NCBI GenBank assembly: GCA_035352635.1
Contig: DAOPYA010000165.1
Location: 1 to 8,552 of the forward strand
Reading direction: 5' to 3'
Length of the DNA stretch: 8,552 nucleotides
From: Rifleibacterium sp035352635
GTDB taxonomy: Bacteria; Muiribacteriota; Ozemobacteria; Ozemobacterales; Ozemobacteraceae
Within the stretch, counting starts at the first letter, position 1; each line of letters starts with the position of its first letter. Below are positions 1 through 6,903 of this stretch, piece after piece. The notes under the pieces were generated by a model, which saw nothing but the letters and a program-made list of their open reading frames with translations, ran no database searches and was not told where the DNA came from. The translations under genes were made by a program, and so were the position numbers.

Positions 1-663
1 GTCATGGTGCAGATATTCGCGGCGGGCTTTGCGGTTTCAGGGCTGCTGCTTTCTTATGCTCTGGCAACCCGCATGCGCTATGGCGGCTGGATATTGCGCC
101 TCGTTCTTGCCGGCATCGCGGTGTCTGCACTATTCTCATCAGCGCTCGGTATTTTGAAATATCTTGCTGACCCTCTCAGTCAGCTGCCCGAAATAACTTT
201 CTGGCTACTGGGCGGGCTTTCAGGCATCACCTGGGGTCGACTGCTTCCGATACTGCCAGTGGTCATCATTTCACTGGTGATCATGCTGCTGATGCGCTGG
301 CGACTCAACGCTCTGGGCCTTGATGATACCACCGCCTTTTCATTAGGCCTGGCGCCGGCCCGTGAACGGGCTATTCTGCTGTGCGCGGCCGTTGCTGCAA
401 CGGCTGCCGTCGTTTCGATTGCAGGTATGATCGGCTGGGTCGGGCTGATTATACCGCATCTGGCACGCCGATGCTTTGGGGCCGACTGCCGGCAGGCCAT
501 GCCGGCTGCGATGCTTATGGGGGCGGGTCTGGTCGTTGGCTGCGACGATGTGGCGCGTTGTGTGATGGCGAGCGAGATTCCGCTCGGCATTTTGACTTCG
601 CTGGTCGGGGCCACGGGATTTATGGTTCTCATGACTTCAGGTGCCCTGCAGCGGGCGCAATAA
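1..663 (+). CDS. FecCD-family ABC transporter permease, 5'-truncated by the window edge
   Basis: Inner-membrane permease subunit of an ABC importer of the FecCD/BtuC/FhuB family, which moves ferric siderophores, heme, cobalamin or similar chelates into the cytoplasm. About 220 residues are visible, against the family's usual ~330, and the frame is open to base 1. The methionine at base 4 is therefore probably internal and the N-terminal third lies outside. Family hallmarks are the segment LRLVLAGIAVSALFSS (about residues 31-46 from that Met), FWLLGGLSGITW (about 66-77), the cytoplasmic coupling-helix region GMIGWVGLIIPHLARRCFG, and the C-terminal EIPLGILTSLVGATGF. Several hydrophobic membrane segments separate these. 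The ATPase gene follows after 15 bases, so the two are surely one operon. Substrate cannot be read from the permease. The stretch CDDVARC carries two cysteines where relatives more often have LADLLART-like residues, a mild oddity. Family assignment is firm; the substrate is inference. Confidence 0.93.
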   Translation, partial: VMVQIFAAGFAVSGLLLSYALATRMRYGGWILRLVLAGIAVSALFSSALGILKYLADPLSQLPEITFWLLGGLSGITWGRLLPILPVVIISLVIMLLMRWRLNALGLDDTTAFSLGLAPARERAILLCAAVAATAAVVSIAGMIGWVGLIIPHLARRCFGADCRQAMPAAMLMGAGLVVGCDDVARCVMASEIPLGILTSLVGATGFMVLMTSGALQRAQ

Positions 664-678
664 CGGGGGCTGGCAATT

Positions 679-1455
679 ATGCTCAACGGGCTTCTGACCT
701 TCACAGATGTGTCGTTCACCTATCCGGGTGGTGAACGTGAGGTTTCACGCGGCATAAACCTCAACGTCGCCCCCGGAACCATAACCGCTATTCTTGGCCC
801 AAACGGAGCCGGCAAGACAACCTTTTTGAATCTGGCGCTTGGCTGGCTTCAGCCGCAGGCTGGTCATATCATGTTCGACGGGAAAACGGTTGAAAGCTGG
901 AGCCGGCGCGAACTGGGGCGGCAGATGGCACTTGTTCCCCAACGCGAAAACAGCGCTTTCGAACACACGGTTCTCGAAACAGTCATATTGGGCCGCACCC
1001 CACATCTCGGGCTGCTTGAAATGCCAGGCAACAAAGACTTTGCTATCGCTCAGGCATCAATCGAACAGTGCGGTCTGGCAGCATTCGCGAGCCGCAGCGT
1101 CAATTGTCTGAGTGGCGGTGAGCTGCAACTGGTTCTGCTGGCACGCGCCCTGACCCAGGAACCGAGCCTGCTGCTTCTCGACGAGCCATTCTCGCACCTT
1201 GATCTCGCCAACAAAAGCCGTCTCATGCAGGTTATTCGCACTCTGGCCGCGAACGGAGTCACTATTCTGATGACAACCCACGAGCCTGAAATTGCCGCTG
1301 CCATCGCCACCCATCTGGTGCTGATGCGCGAAGGCCGGGTTCAGAAAATCGGCGAGCTGCATGAGGTTCTGACCGCGCCACTGCTGAGCGAAACCTATGG
1401 GATTCCGGTAGAAGTGTGCGAAGTCAGGGGTCGAAAAGTTGTCTTATGGTGTTAA
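679..1455 (+). CDS. FecE/BtuD-type ABC transporter ATP-binding protein
   Basis: Cytoplasmic ATPase of 258 residues that should power the FecCD-type permease just upstream. Motifs in order are Walker A GPNGAGKTT (residues 40-48), Q-loop glutamine near 88 (VPQRE), signature LSGGE (144-148), Walker B LLLLDEP (164-170) and H-loop His201 (TTHEP). Length and the VPQ Q-loop context fit the iron-siderophore/cobalamin importer subfamily. After the signature the sequence reads ELQLVLLARAL, with leucines where many homologues have arginines (ERQRV); such variants occur in the family and all catalytic residues are present. The ATG start at 679 lies 15 bases past the permease stop, with a G-rich stretch (GGGGG) about 10 bases upstream as a modest ribosome site. 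No binding protein or outer-membrane receptor is in the window, so the imported ligand is unknown. The protein ends in Cys. Confidence 0.94.
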   Translation: MLNGLLTFTDVSFTYPGGEREVSRGINLNVAPGTITAILGPNGAGKTTFLNLALGWLQPQAGHIMFDGKTVESWSRRELGRQMALVPQRENSAFEHTVLETVILGRTPHLGLLEMPGNKDFAIAQASIEQCGLAAFASRSVNCLSGGELQLVLLARALTQEPSLLLLDEPFSHLDLANKSRLMQVIRTLAANGVTILMTTHEPEIAAAIATHLVLMREGRVQKIGELHEVLTAPLLSETYGIPVEVCEVRGRKVVLWC

Positions 1456-1462
1456 CACTGAC

Positions 1463-1534
1463 ATGACAGGTGTGCATACGATGAAACTCTTTACTGCAGA
1501 CGGCCGGCGAGTCTGGAAATTAGCCCACCCATGA
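1463..1534 (+). CDS. Possible tiny leader ORF coupled to the FAD gene
   Basis: A short frame in the 75-base gap after the ABC ATPase. ATG at 1463 gives 23 codons; an internal in-frame ATG at 1481 gives 17 (MKLFTADGRRVWKLAHP). Its TGA stop overlaps the ATG of the next gene as ATGA (1531-1534), the usual geometry of translational coupling. The FAD gene lacks a convincing Shine-Dalgarno sequence of its own, which makes coupling worth considering. A weak AGG lies about 12 bases before the 1481 ATG. The peptide resembles nothing I know, and an ORF this short can arise by chance, so existence is uncertain. Confidence 0.2.
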   Translation: MTGVHTMKLFTADGRRVWKLAHP

Positions 1535-3495
1535 GCGCCCGCCTGCACCTGTTTTCTGTTTTTTTCGTGATTCTGCTGGTCATGCTCGCCGGCATTGTGC
1601 AGGGCCGTGAACTTGATTTTGCCAGCTTGCGTGATTCAGAAAAAACTTATGATGTGATGGTGGTTGGCGGCGACCCTGAAGGCATCGCCGCAGCGGTTGG
1701 CGCGGCCCGGGCCGGTGCAGGCGTTCTGCTCGTTGACACCCGAAGGGTTCTGGGCGGCCTGCTGACAAATGGCTGGCTGAATACCATCGATCTCAACCTT
1801 GACCGTCATGGCAAACCGCTCAACGCCGGGGTTTTTGCCGAAATTTATCGCCAGCTGCCCGATCACTCATTCGACGTCAAAGACATGGAAACCATATTAA
1901 CCAGGCTCATTGACGGCGAGAAAAACCTCGATTACCTCGGTGGAGCGCTCACGGTGCTGCCAGTCATCGGCAGTGTGACTACGCCGCTCTACCAGCCCGG
2001 GCAAACTTTGCAACCAGACGACCGCGTTTTGCCGGCCAGTCTAACTACTCTGATTCAGCCGGCATGGTTATCAGCTACGACTACGGCCACCCTGACCGGG
2101 CTTGAGATTTTTTCTCAGAATGGTGATTCAGTAAGGGTATCGGGTCGGCGGTTTATTGATGCCACTCAAGATGCCGATCTGGCGGTCGCTGCCGGGGCGC
2201 CCTGGTTCGCCTGCGGCACCGATCTGAGGGGGCGGCCCGCTAATATGGCCATTACCCTGGTTTTTAAAATGCAGGGTATCGATACGCCAGCTTGGCAAAG
2301 CATGGGTGCTGCACTGCTCGCCCGCAAAGAACCCAACGGCCTTCTGGGCGGTACCCGTCAAAGCATCTGGGGGTTCGGCGATCTGATGCAGAAATATCAA
2401 CCGCAGCATGAGCGGGCGGCAATACGCGGGCTGAATCTGGGCCGGCAGAATGATGGCACTGTATTGGTAAACGCCCTGCAGATTTTTGGCTGTGATGGCC
2501 TGAGCTTTGCCGAAAGGGGTCAGGCCAGACAAATCGCTGAGGTTGAACTGCCCAACATTATCGATTTTCTGCGGCAGAATCTTCATGAAATGGCGAACGC
2601 CCGGCTGGCTGGCACGGCCCCCGAACTTTATGTGCGCACCGCCCGGCAGATAGTAGCGCAATATCAGCTGACCCTCGACGACGTTCTCGAAAATCGTGAT
2701 TTTGACGACCGGGTTGCCTTCGGTTCTTACCCGCTCGACGTTCAGGCTCAGGGCCAAGGGCACTCTGGTGATGTCATCGGCAAGCCCGAACAATATGCCG
2801 TGCCATTGCGAAGTCTGGTACCCATTGGTCTGACCAATCTGCTGGTAGTTGGGCGCAGTGCCGGTTTTGACTCGGCGGCGCAAAGTTCGGCTCGCACTGT
2901 GCCAGTAGGCATGGCCTGCGGTCAGAGTGCCGGGGTGCTTGCCTGGCTCAGCCTGCGCAAAGATATGCCGGTTTTTGCCCTCGCTTCAGACCCTGTTTTA
3001 ATAGATGAATTGCACCGGCTTCTCAGCGCCCAGGGTGTTAAAATTGGCCCAAACCCGGCGGTTTCGCCACCTGAAACAGCTCATTGGGCTTACCCCGGGC
3101 TAAAATTCATGCGACGGGCCGGGCATATTTCGGGCGGCTACACCAACAGCTACGATCTTGATAAGCCCATCAGCGGCCGGGCCTTCGTCAACCGCCTGGT
3201 GAACCTGCGCACCGACCTTGAAAAGCCTGATCGCCTGCAACTGTATGAGCTTGCCGGTTCGAACCCCGTTATTTCTTTGGGCATAGCCTGCCAGTTGCTA
3301 ACGCTTGCCGATCATTTCGGTGCAAATGCCGTGCCCCTGAATAATCTGCCGCCGGTCTCAGCCGCCTCTGCCTATAACCGTCTGCAGTCTGCCGGGCTGT
3401 TCGCTCCGCCATGGCCGGCCACCGGGGTTAATCTGCAAAAACCGCTGCAGCGCGGCGCGGCATACATGCTATTGAGTCGCTGGCTGAAGCGCTAG
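1531..3495 (+). CDS. Exported FAD-dependent oxidoreductase with C-terminal SLH-like repeats
   Basis: 654 residues. An N-terminal Sec-type signal or anchor (hydrophobic core about residues 7-22, possible cleavage near VQG-RE at 25) is followed by a Rossmann FAD-binding motif, DVMVVGGDPEGIAAAVGAARAG (41-62). The loop reads GGDPEG instead of GxGxxG. VLGGLLTNG (73-81) is the conserved GG region. The second flavin-contact block, LLVVGRSAGFDSAAQSSARTVP (437-458) followed by GMACGQSAGVLA, is typical of the FAD_oxidored family. No partner motif identifies the substrate. Residues ~518-654 look like S-layer-homology repeats. No twin-arginine motif is visible, so export would be Sec-type with FAD added outside, unless the hydrophobic start is only an anchor. 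The ATG at 1531 is the only start codon in this frame after the stop at 1459. The gene lies 75 bases after the FecCD/FecE pair on the same strand, so co-transcription is likely. Family call firm; substrate and role unknown. Confidence 0.88.
   Translation: MSARLHLFSVFFVILLVMLAGIVQGRELDFASLRDSEKTYDVMVVGGDPEGIAAAVGAARAGAGVLLVDTRRVLGGLLTNGWLNTIDLNLDRHGKPLNAGVFAEIYRQLPDHSFDVKDMETILTRLIDGEKNLDYLGGALTVLPVIGSVTTPLYQPGQTLQPDDRVLPASLTTLIQPAWLSATTTATLTGLEIFSQNGDSVRVSGRRFIDATQDADLAVAAGAPWFACGTDLRGRPANMAITLVFKMQGIDTPAWQSMGAALLARKEPNGLLGGTRQSIWGFGDLMQKYQPQHERAAIRGLNLGRQNDGTVLVNALQIFGCDGLSFAERGQARQIAEVELPNIIDFLRQNLHEMANARLAGTAPELYVRTARQIVAQYQLTLDDVLENRDFDDRVAFGSYPLDVQAQGQGHSGDVIGKPEQYAVPLRSLVPIGLTNLLVVGRSAGFDSAAQSSARTVPVGMACGQSAGVLAWLSLRKDMPVFALASDPVLIDELHRLLSAQGVKIGPNPAVSPPETAHWAYPGLKFMRRAGHISGGYTNSYDLDKPISGRAFVNRLVNLRTDLEKPDRLQLYELAGSNPVISLGIACQLLTLADHFGANAVPLNNLPPVSAASAYNRLQSAGLFAPPWPATGVNLQKPLQRGAAYMLLSRWLKR
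3082..3492 (+). other. SLH-like repeat region in the FAD oxidoreductase
   Basis: Residues ~518-654 of the oxidoreductase. The first repeat (518-570) reads HWAYPGLKFMRRAGHISGGY followed by a YDLDKPISGRAFVNRLV stretch. This matches the SLH pattern of a hydrophobic helix after HWA, a G-x-I-S-G-Y turn, and a P-[IL]-[TS]-R-x-x-[FA] second helix. A final repeat (~609-653) has SAASAYNRLQSAGLFAP and then NLQKPLQRGAAYMLLSRWL with the same two-helix layout. Between them SNPVISLGIACQLLTLA resembles the second half of a degenerate repeat. SLH domains usually bind pyruvylated secondary cell-wall polymers or peptidoglycan, so this tail would tether the enzyme in the envelope. It was recognised by eye, not by profile search. 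Confidence 0.6.
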
Positions 3496-4724
3496 CAAGA
3501 AGAGCGCAAGACGTCGGCGGGGCGGGTGGTGGCGGCCCGCCAGGCTGGCAGAAGCGCGGCGGCCACGCCTGCCAGCACGGTCAGCAGCATGATTATTAAA
3601 ATCACCAGCGGGGCGTTAATCGCCAGATACGCGGCATTAAAAGTGGCACCGAGTTGCCAAACCAGCAGCCTGAAAACACCAAAGCCTGCCAGAGCGCCAC
3701 TCAAACCACCAGCCGACGCCACCAGAAAAGACTCGGCGACTATCTGCCCGAAAATGACGGGGGTTTTCCAGCCGATTGCCTTTAAAATGGCAATTTCATG
3801 ACGACGGGCCGCAACCGATGACCATTGCGAATTCATGCTGATCAGCAGCACCAGCACCGCGAGCAGCAACAGCACCAACTTCAGGGTGTTTTGGCTCAGG
3901 CCGAGAAACTTCACCGCGGGTAATGAGCAGATAACGCTGCGGGTCAAGCCCTGCTGCATGAGTTGTTGAACTTTCTGCATGGCGCTGGCCGTGGTTTCGG
4001 CGCCCGAGGTTTCGACCAGAAAAATATTCGCCAGGTCACGAACCGGGCCTGTCAGCCTGCGACTGAGCGCGGCTTCTGCGTCGGGCCAGTTCATATAGAC
4101 ATCAGCCCGCGTCACCCTGGCCTGCGAACTCAGCACCCCGATTACCGGAAAAAGAGTGCCACCAATATTCACCACTGACCCGACTTTCAGGTTCCAGAGA
4201 TCGGCGTAGGACTTATCGACGAGCACCACGTTTCGGTCTTCACTGCGAAAAAACACACCATTGATGACATCGTCGGGGTTAATCAGCGTACCGCGCAACG
4301 CGTGCCGGTCAGCAGGTTTAACGCCACCGACACTGAAGATATGGCCATCCTGGCTGTTTTTGAGGCGATAGAGCAGAAAGGGCGTCACCGCATCGACTTC
4401 GACGATTCGGGCAATCTGCGCCGCCATTGCGAGAGGCAGCAGGCTGGTGCTGACATTTGGTTCGGCAAAAAAACCTTCATTCAGCGGGTCGAGGGGCCTG
4501 ATATCTGGTGATGAAGCTGGGTCGGCAATGGTCATTGGCGCGTAGGCAAGAAATTTATTGCCCATGTAGTTAACTGTGGCATTCTTGGCCTGCAAGTCGT
4601 GGCGCAGCATGAGAACCATGGCCACCATAAAGCCGCAGGCCAAAAAATAGCCGGCAACCCCGGCAACGGTCTGCCATTTGTGGCGCTTCAGTTCCCGCAG
4701 GGCGCTTTCGAGTATATCAGGCAC
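3492..4724 (-). CDS. FtsX/MacB-type ABC transporter permease (Cys-poor paralogue)
   Basis: 410 residues with the four-helix FtsX layout. TM1 is about residues 18-40, then comes a ~230-residue extracytoplasmic domain (MacB_PCD type), TM2 about 271-287, TM3 about 322-345 and TM4 about 368-392. The conserved cytoplasmic block RRHEIAILKAIGWK (307-320) is the FtsX coupling region, and the end reads LPAWRAATTRPADVLRSSC. The start is GTG at 4724 with a strong AAGGAG eight bases upstream. It is the last gene of a three-gene minus-strand operon, 48 bases after the ATPase. It is clearly paralogous to the first permease: both share P-[IL]-D-x-L-N-E-G-F, an R-hydrophobic FSVGGVKP / FAVAGLQP block and ANI-[FI]-L-[VI]-E. 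It lacks the cysteine cluster that precedes the LNEGF block there. Such pairs act in LolCDE-like lipoprotein export, MacB-like export, or iron-linked ABC modules; the substrate is unknown. Confidence 0.9.
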   Translation of the reverse strand: MPDILESALRELKRHKWQTVAGVAGYFLACGFMVAMVLMLRHDLQAKNATVNYMGNKFLAYAPMTIADPASSPDIRPLDPLNEGFFAEPNVSTSLLPLAMAAQIARIVEVDAVTPFLLYRLKNSQDGHIFSVGGVKPADRHALRGTLINPDDVINGVFFRSEDRNVVLVDKSYADLWNLKVGSVVNIGGTLFPVIGVLSSQARVTRADVYMNWPDAEAALSRRLTGPVRDLANIFLVETSGAETTASAMQKVQQLMQQGLTRSVICSLPAVKFLGLSQNTLKLVLLLLAVLVLLISMNSQWSSVAARRHEIAILKAIGWKTPVIFGQIVAESFLVASAGGLSGALAGFGVFRLLVWQLGATFNAAYLAINAPLVILIIMLLTVLAGVAAALLPAWRAATTRPADVLRSSC

Positions 4725-4732
4725 CTTCCCGA

Positions 4733-4738
4733 CTCCTT
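4733..4738 (-). promoter_or_regulatory. Ribosome binding site deciding the GTG start of the second permease
   Basis: On the minus strand AAGGAG lies eight bases before the GTG at 4724. This supports GTG as the true start, as no ATG precedes the conserved N-terminus (LESALRELKRHKW). Confidence 0.75.
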
Positions 4739-4772
4739 GTTGCAGATCTGTTAATAATGGCAGCCGACCGGT

Positions 4773-5447
4773 TCAGGCCATCACCAGGCGGCCGTCTTTC
4801 AGGCAGGCGACCCGGGTCGCCAGCGATGCGTCGAAAAGGCCGTGCGACGCAACGATCATCGCGGTCTTGCCGCTTCTGATGCGGGGCATGAGCAACGAAG
4901 TAATCTCGGCGGCCGTTTCGGAATCTACATCGCCGGTTGGCTCATCGGCAAGAATCAGTACCGGTTCGTTTACGAGAGTTCGGGCGACGGCAACCCGCTG
5001 CTGCTGACCGACACTGAGTTCAGACGGCAGATGGTGCAGCCGCTCGCCCAGCCCAAGATCAGTCAGCAGGGCCGCTGCCCGCGCCTGGCGATCGGCCTTG
5101 CTGATGCCCTGATGCATCAGCACCGCTTCGACGTTTTCGCTCGCTGTCCAGGTTGGTATAAGGTTAAAATTCTGAAAAATCATGCCGATACGGCCGGCCC
5201 GCAGGTCAGCGAGTTCGTTGAGCGGCAGAGCCGTCAGTTCGAGATCCTGAAAGAATACCCGGCCGCCGCTTGCACGGTCTAACCCGCTGAGAATGCCGAG
5301 CAGCGTCGATTTGCCGGCGCCGCTGCGCCCGGTGATCAGCAACAGTTCGCCAGTTTCGAGTTCGAATGACACGTCACTGAATACCCGGGTTTCAGCGCCA
5401 CGGGTGACAAAGGTTCGACTCAGGTTGTCAACTTTCACTAGGGCCAT
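4773..5447 (-). CDS. ABC transporter ATP-binding protein, LolD/MacB-type
   Basis: 224-residue cytoplasmic ATPase of the LolD/MacB class, encoded between its two presumed permease partners. Motifs are Walker A GRSGAGKST (40-48), Q-loop Gln92 in IFQNFNLIPTWTASENV, signature LSVGQ (144-148), Walker B LILADEP followed by TGDVD (164-175) and H-loop His202 (ASHG). The Q-loop context (FQ-x-FNLIP...T-x-x-ENV) is diagnostic of this subfamily. LSVGQ replaces LSGGQ, a known variant. The frame stays open upstream to 5519, but those 24 codons overlap the end of the first permease. Homologous protein begins at MALVKVDNLSRTF, where GGAGA stands five bases upstream, so 5447 is the start. Sixteen bases separate it from the first permease, so transcription is joint. 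The transported substrate is not evident. Confidence 0.93.
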   Translation of the reverse strand: MALVKVDNLSRTFVTRGAETRVFSDVSFELETGELLLITGRSGAGKSTLLGILSGLDRASGGRVFFQDLELTALPLNELADLRAGRIGMIFQNFNLIPTWTASENVEAVLMHQGISKADRQARAAALLTDLGLGERLHHLPSELSVGQQQRVAVARTLVNEPVLILADEPTGDVDSETAAEITSLLMPRIRSGKTAMIVASHGLFDASLATRVACLKDGRLVMA

Positions 5448-5451
5448 ATTG

Positions 5452-5456
5452 TCTCC
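5452..5456 (-). promoter_or_regulatory. Ribosome binding site fixing the ATPase start at 5447
   Basis: GGAGA on the minus strand, just upstream of the ATG at 5447, lies in the 16-base gap after the first permease stop. It favours this start over the longer frame that begins inside the permease gene. Confidence 0.75.
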
Positions 5457-5463
5457 ATGTTCG

Positions 5464-6777
5464 TCAGCTGGCGGGCAGGCGCCGCAGCGCCTCGACCGGC
5501 CGCTGCCTGATAACGGCAATTACTGGCAGCAGGCCGGTCAGGCAGCCTGAACCCACTGCAAACGCCAGCACCAGAAGAAAAAGAACCGGATCAAGAATAC
5601 CAGTCATCGTTGCATCGATACCGAGCAGGGCATTCACCGGCAAGAGCAGCAGAAGCGCCGCGCCGACCACGGCACCGGCCAGGCTGCCGGCCAGCGATTG
5701 CAGCAGCGATTCGACGAACAGTTGCTGAATTACCACCTGGTTTTTCCAGCCGATCGCCTTTAGAATTGCGATGGTGCGGCGGCGTTCGAGCACCGAAGCC
5801 CATTGAATTCTTGCACTGAACAGCACGGTCGCCAGAGCGACGAGCAGCATAAAAGCATGCACCAGTCGGGTGTTCAGGCCGGCCGCTTTGGCCGCCGGGT
5901 AATAGCAGCCTGAGGTCAGCAGACTGTCGCCCTTCATCAGCACCTTAACGTCTTTTAGTGCCTGGCCATGGCTTGCTGCGTCACGGCTTTCGATGAGAAT
6001 GATATTGGCTTCACCGGCCAGGGGGTTATGAATGCGCCGGTTAATGAGGCGCTCGGCCTCTGAAAAAAGCATAAACACATCAGCTTTAACAGTGCGGGCC
6101 ATGGTGTTAACCGTACCGGCGACGGTGAACTGTTCGCCGGCAATACTGAACTGCATGCCCGGCTTCAAACCGTGATTCATGGCAAAACCCGCATCGACGA
6201 GCATCCGCCCGGGTGTGAAACCGCCGGCGAAATCGCCCGCGACCAGATCATCAGCAGCGCAGCAGGTAGATGAAACCGCCCGACTGCCCGGCTGCAGACC
6301 TGCCACCGCAAAAACGAAGCTTTTTTCGGGGTCGCGAAACCTGAACATCAGACAGGCAGACGCGTCTCTGACGGTTGGCAGATGCCCGATCTTCTTCGCC
6401 AGTTCGACGGTCAGCAGGCGGGTGGTATTGGTATTGATGATAAAGCCCTCGTTGAGAAGATCGATGGGCTTCTTGTTACAGCCGGTGCAGTTCTCGCAGT
6501 TGCTTTTGCAGACTTCAGGAACGATACCCCGCGCCAGTTTTGCCAGGTCTTCTTCACTCAGCGATGCTATATCGCCGCAGGCTGGCAGCCAGGTGGCAAA
6601 ATAAGTGCCGGCTTCGCCGATGGTAATATTCTGCACAACGCGGGAGTAGAGAAGCACGGCCGCGATGACCAGCAAAAACGCAACGGTAATCGCATAACCG
6701 GAAACGACCGCGAGGGTTCGGCGCGGGTTCTGCTTAAGTTCTCGCAGGGCGCAGGTCATTACATCGCCGGTCAACAT
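5464..6777 (-). CDS. FtsX/MacB-type ABC transporter permease with Cys-rich extracytoplasmic domain
   Basis: 437 residues. The cytoplasmic start reads ALRELKQNPRRTLAVVSGY, then TM1 (about 22-45), an extracytoplasmic domain to about 300, and TM2-TM4 (about 305-323, 350-380, 395-425). The FtsX coupling block ERRRTIAILKAIGWK is at 331-345. The extracytoplasmic domain is unusual: Cys67 (ACGD), then Cys90, 94, 97 and 100 spaced C-x3-C-x2-C-x2-C, Cys142, the pair Cys172-173, and Cys291. The 90-100 cluster looks like a metal or iron-sulfur ligand set, or a pair of disulfides. It directly precedes a PIDLLNEGF block shared with the second permease, which has no cluster. It is the first gene of the operon. 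The ATG at 6777 has GGTGA seven to eleven bases upstream; a second Met at codon 7 has no ribosome site. The family is clear. An iron/metal role is inference from the cysteines, the permease-ATPase-permease layout and the FecCD neighbour. Confidence 0.9.
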   Translation of the reverse strand: MLTGDVMTCALRELKQNPRRTLAVVSGYAITVAFLLVIAAVLLYSRVVQNITIGEAGTYFATWLPACGDIASLSEEDLAKLARGIVPEVCKSNCENCTGCNKKPIDLLNEGFIINTNTTRLLTVELAKKIGHLPTVRDASACLMFRFRDPEKSFVFAVAGLQPGSRAVSSTCCAADDLVAGDFAGGFTPGRMLVDAGFAMNHGLKPGMQFSIAGEQFTVAGTVNTMARTVKADVFMLFSEAERLINRRIHNPLAGEANIILIESRDAASHGQALKDVKVLMKGDSLLTSGCYYPAAKAAGLNTRLVHAFMLLVALATVLFSARIQWASVLERRRTIAILKAIGWKNQVVIQQLFVESLLQSLAGSLAGAVVGAALLLLLPVNALLGIDATMTGILDPVLFLLVLAFAVGSGCLTGLLPVIAVIRQRPVEALRRLPAS

Positions 6778-6840
6778 AACTTCACCATTTCAAGATTAAA
6801 TTGCATTACAGGTTTTCGAAACTGCAACCCCGTTCGAGGC

Positions 6841-6869
6841 ATTATAGTAGCATTCGCGCCTTCGTTCAG
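6841..6869 (-). promoter_or_regulatory. Predicted sigma70-like promoter of the permease operon
   Basis: On the minus strand a perfect TATAAT (6841-6846) is preceded by a 17-base spacer and a weak -35, CTGAAC (6864-6869, three of six matches). Start of transcription would be near 6834, leaving a ~57-base leader before the ATG at 6777. Between them lies a short TTTCGAAA palindrome (about 6813-6820) that could be an operator but is too short to claim. No recognisable Fur box was seen. Confidence 0.5.
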
Positions 6870-6873
6870 GGGT

Positions 6874-6903
6874 TTGGCAAGAAAATTTCAATTCGATTAT
6901 AAC
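6874..6903 (+). promoter_or_regulatory. Predicted sigma70-like promoter of the GspE/PilB gene
   Basis: TTGGCA (6874-6879, five of six matches to the -35 consensus), an 18-base AT-rich spacer, and TATAAC (6898-6903, five of six). Transcription would start near 6910 with a ~104-base leader. Its -35 lies only four bases from the -35 of the opposite promoter. One bound regulator could therefore affect both. Confidence 0.55.

Noticed and set aside
1497..1515. Inverted repeat CAGAC...GTCTG between the ATPase and FAD genes
   Set aside because: Five-pair stem with a nine-base loop and no T-run; expected by chance and not a terminator.
2128..2883. Long opposite-strand open frame inside the FAD gene (251 codons)
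   Set aside because: Antisense shadow of a GC-rich gene with clear family motifs; no domain, ribosome site or operon partner on that strand.
5448..5519. Longer N-terminus for the LolD-type ATPase
   Set aside because: These codons overlap the end of the first permease, resemble no ATPase, and a good ribosome site marks 5447.
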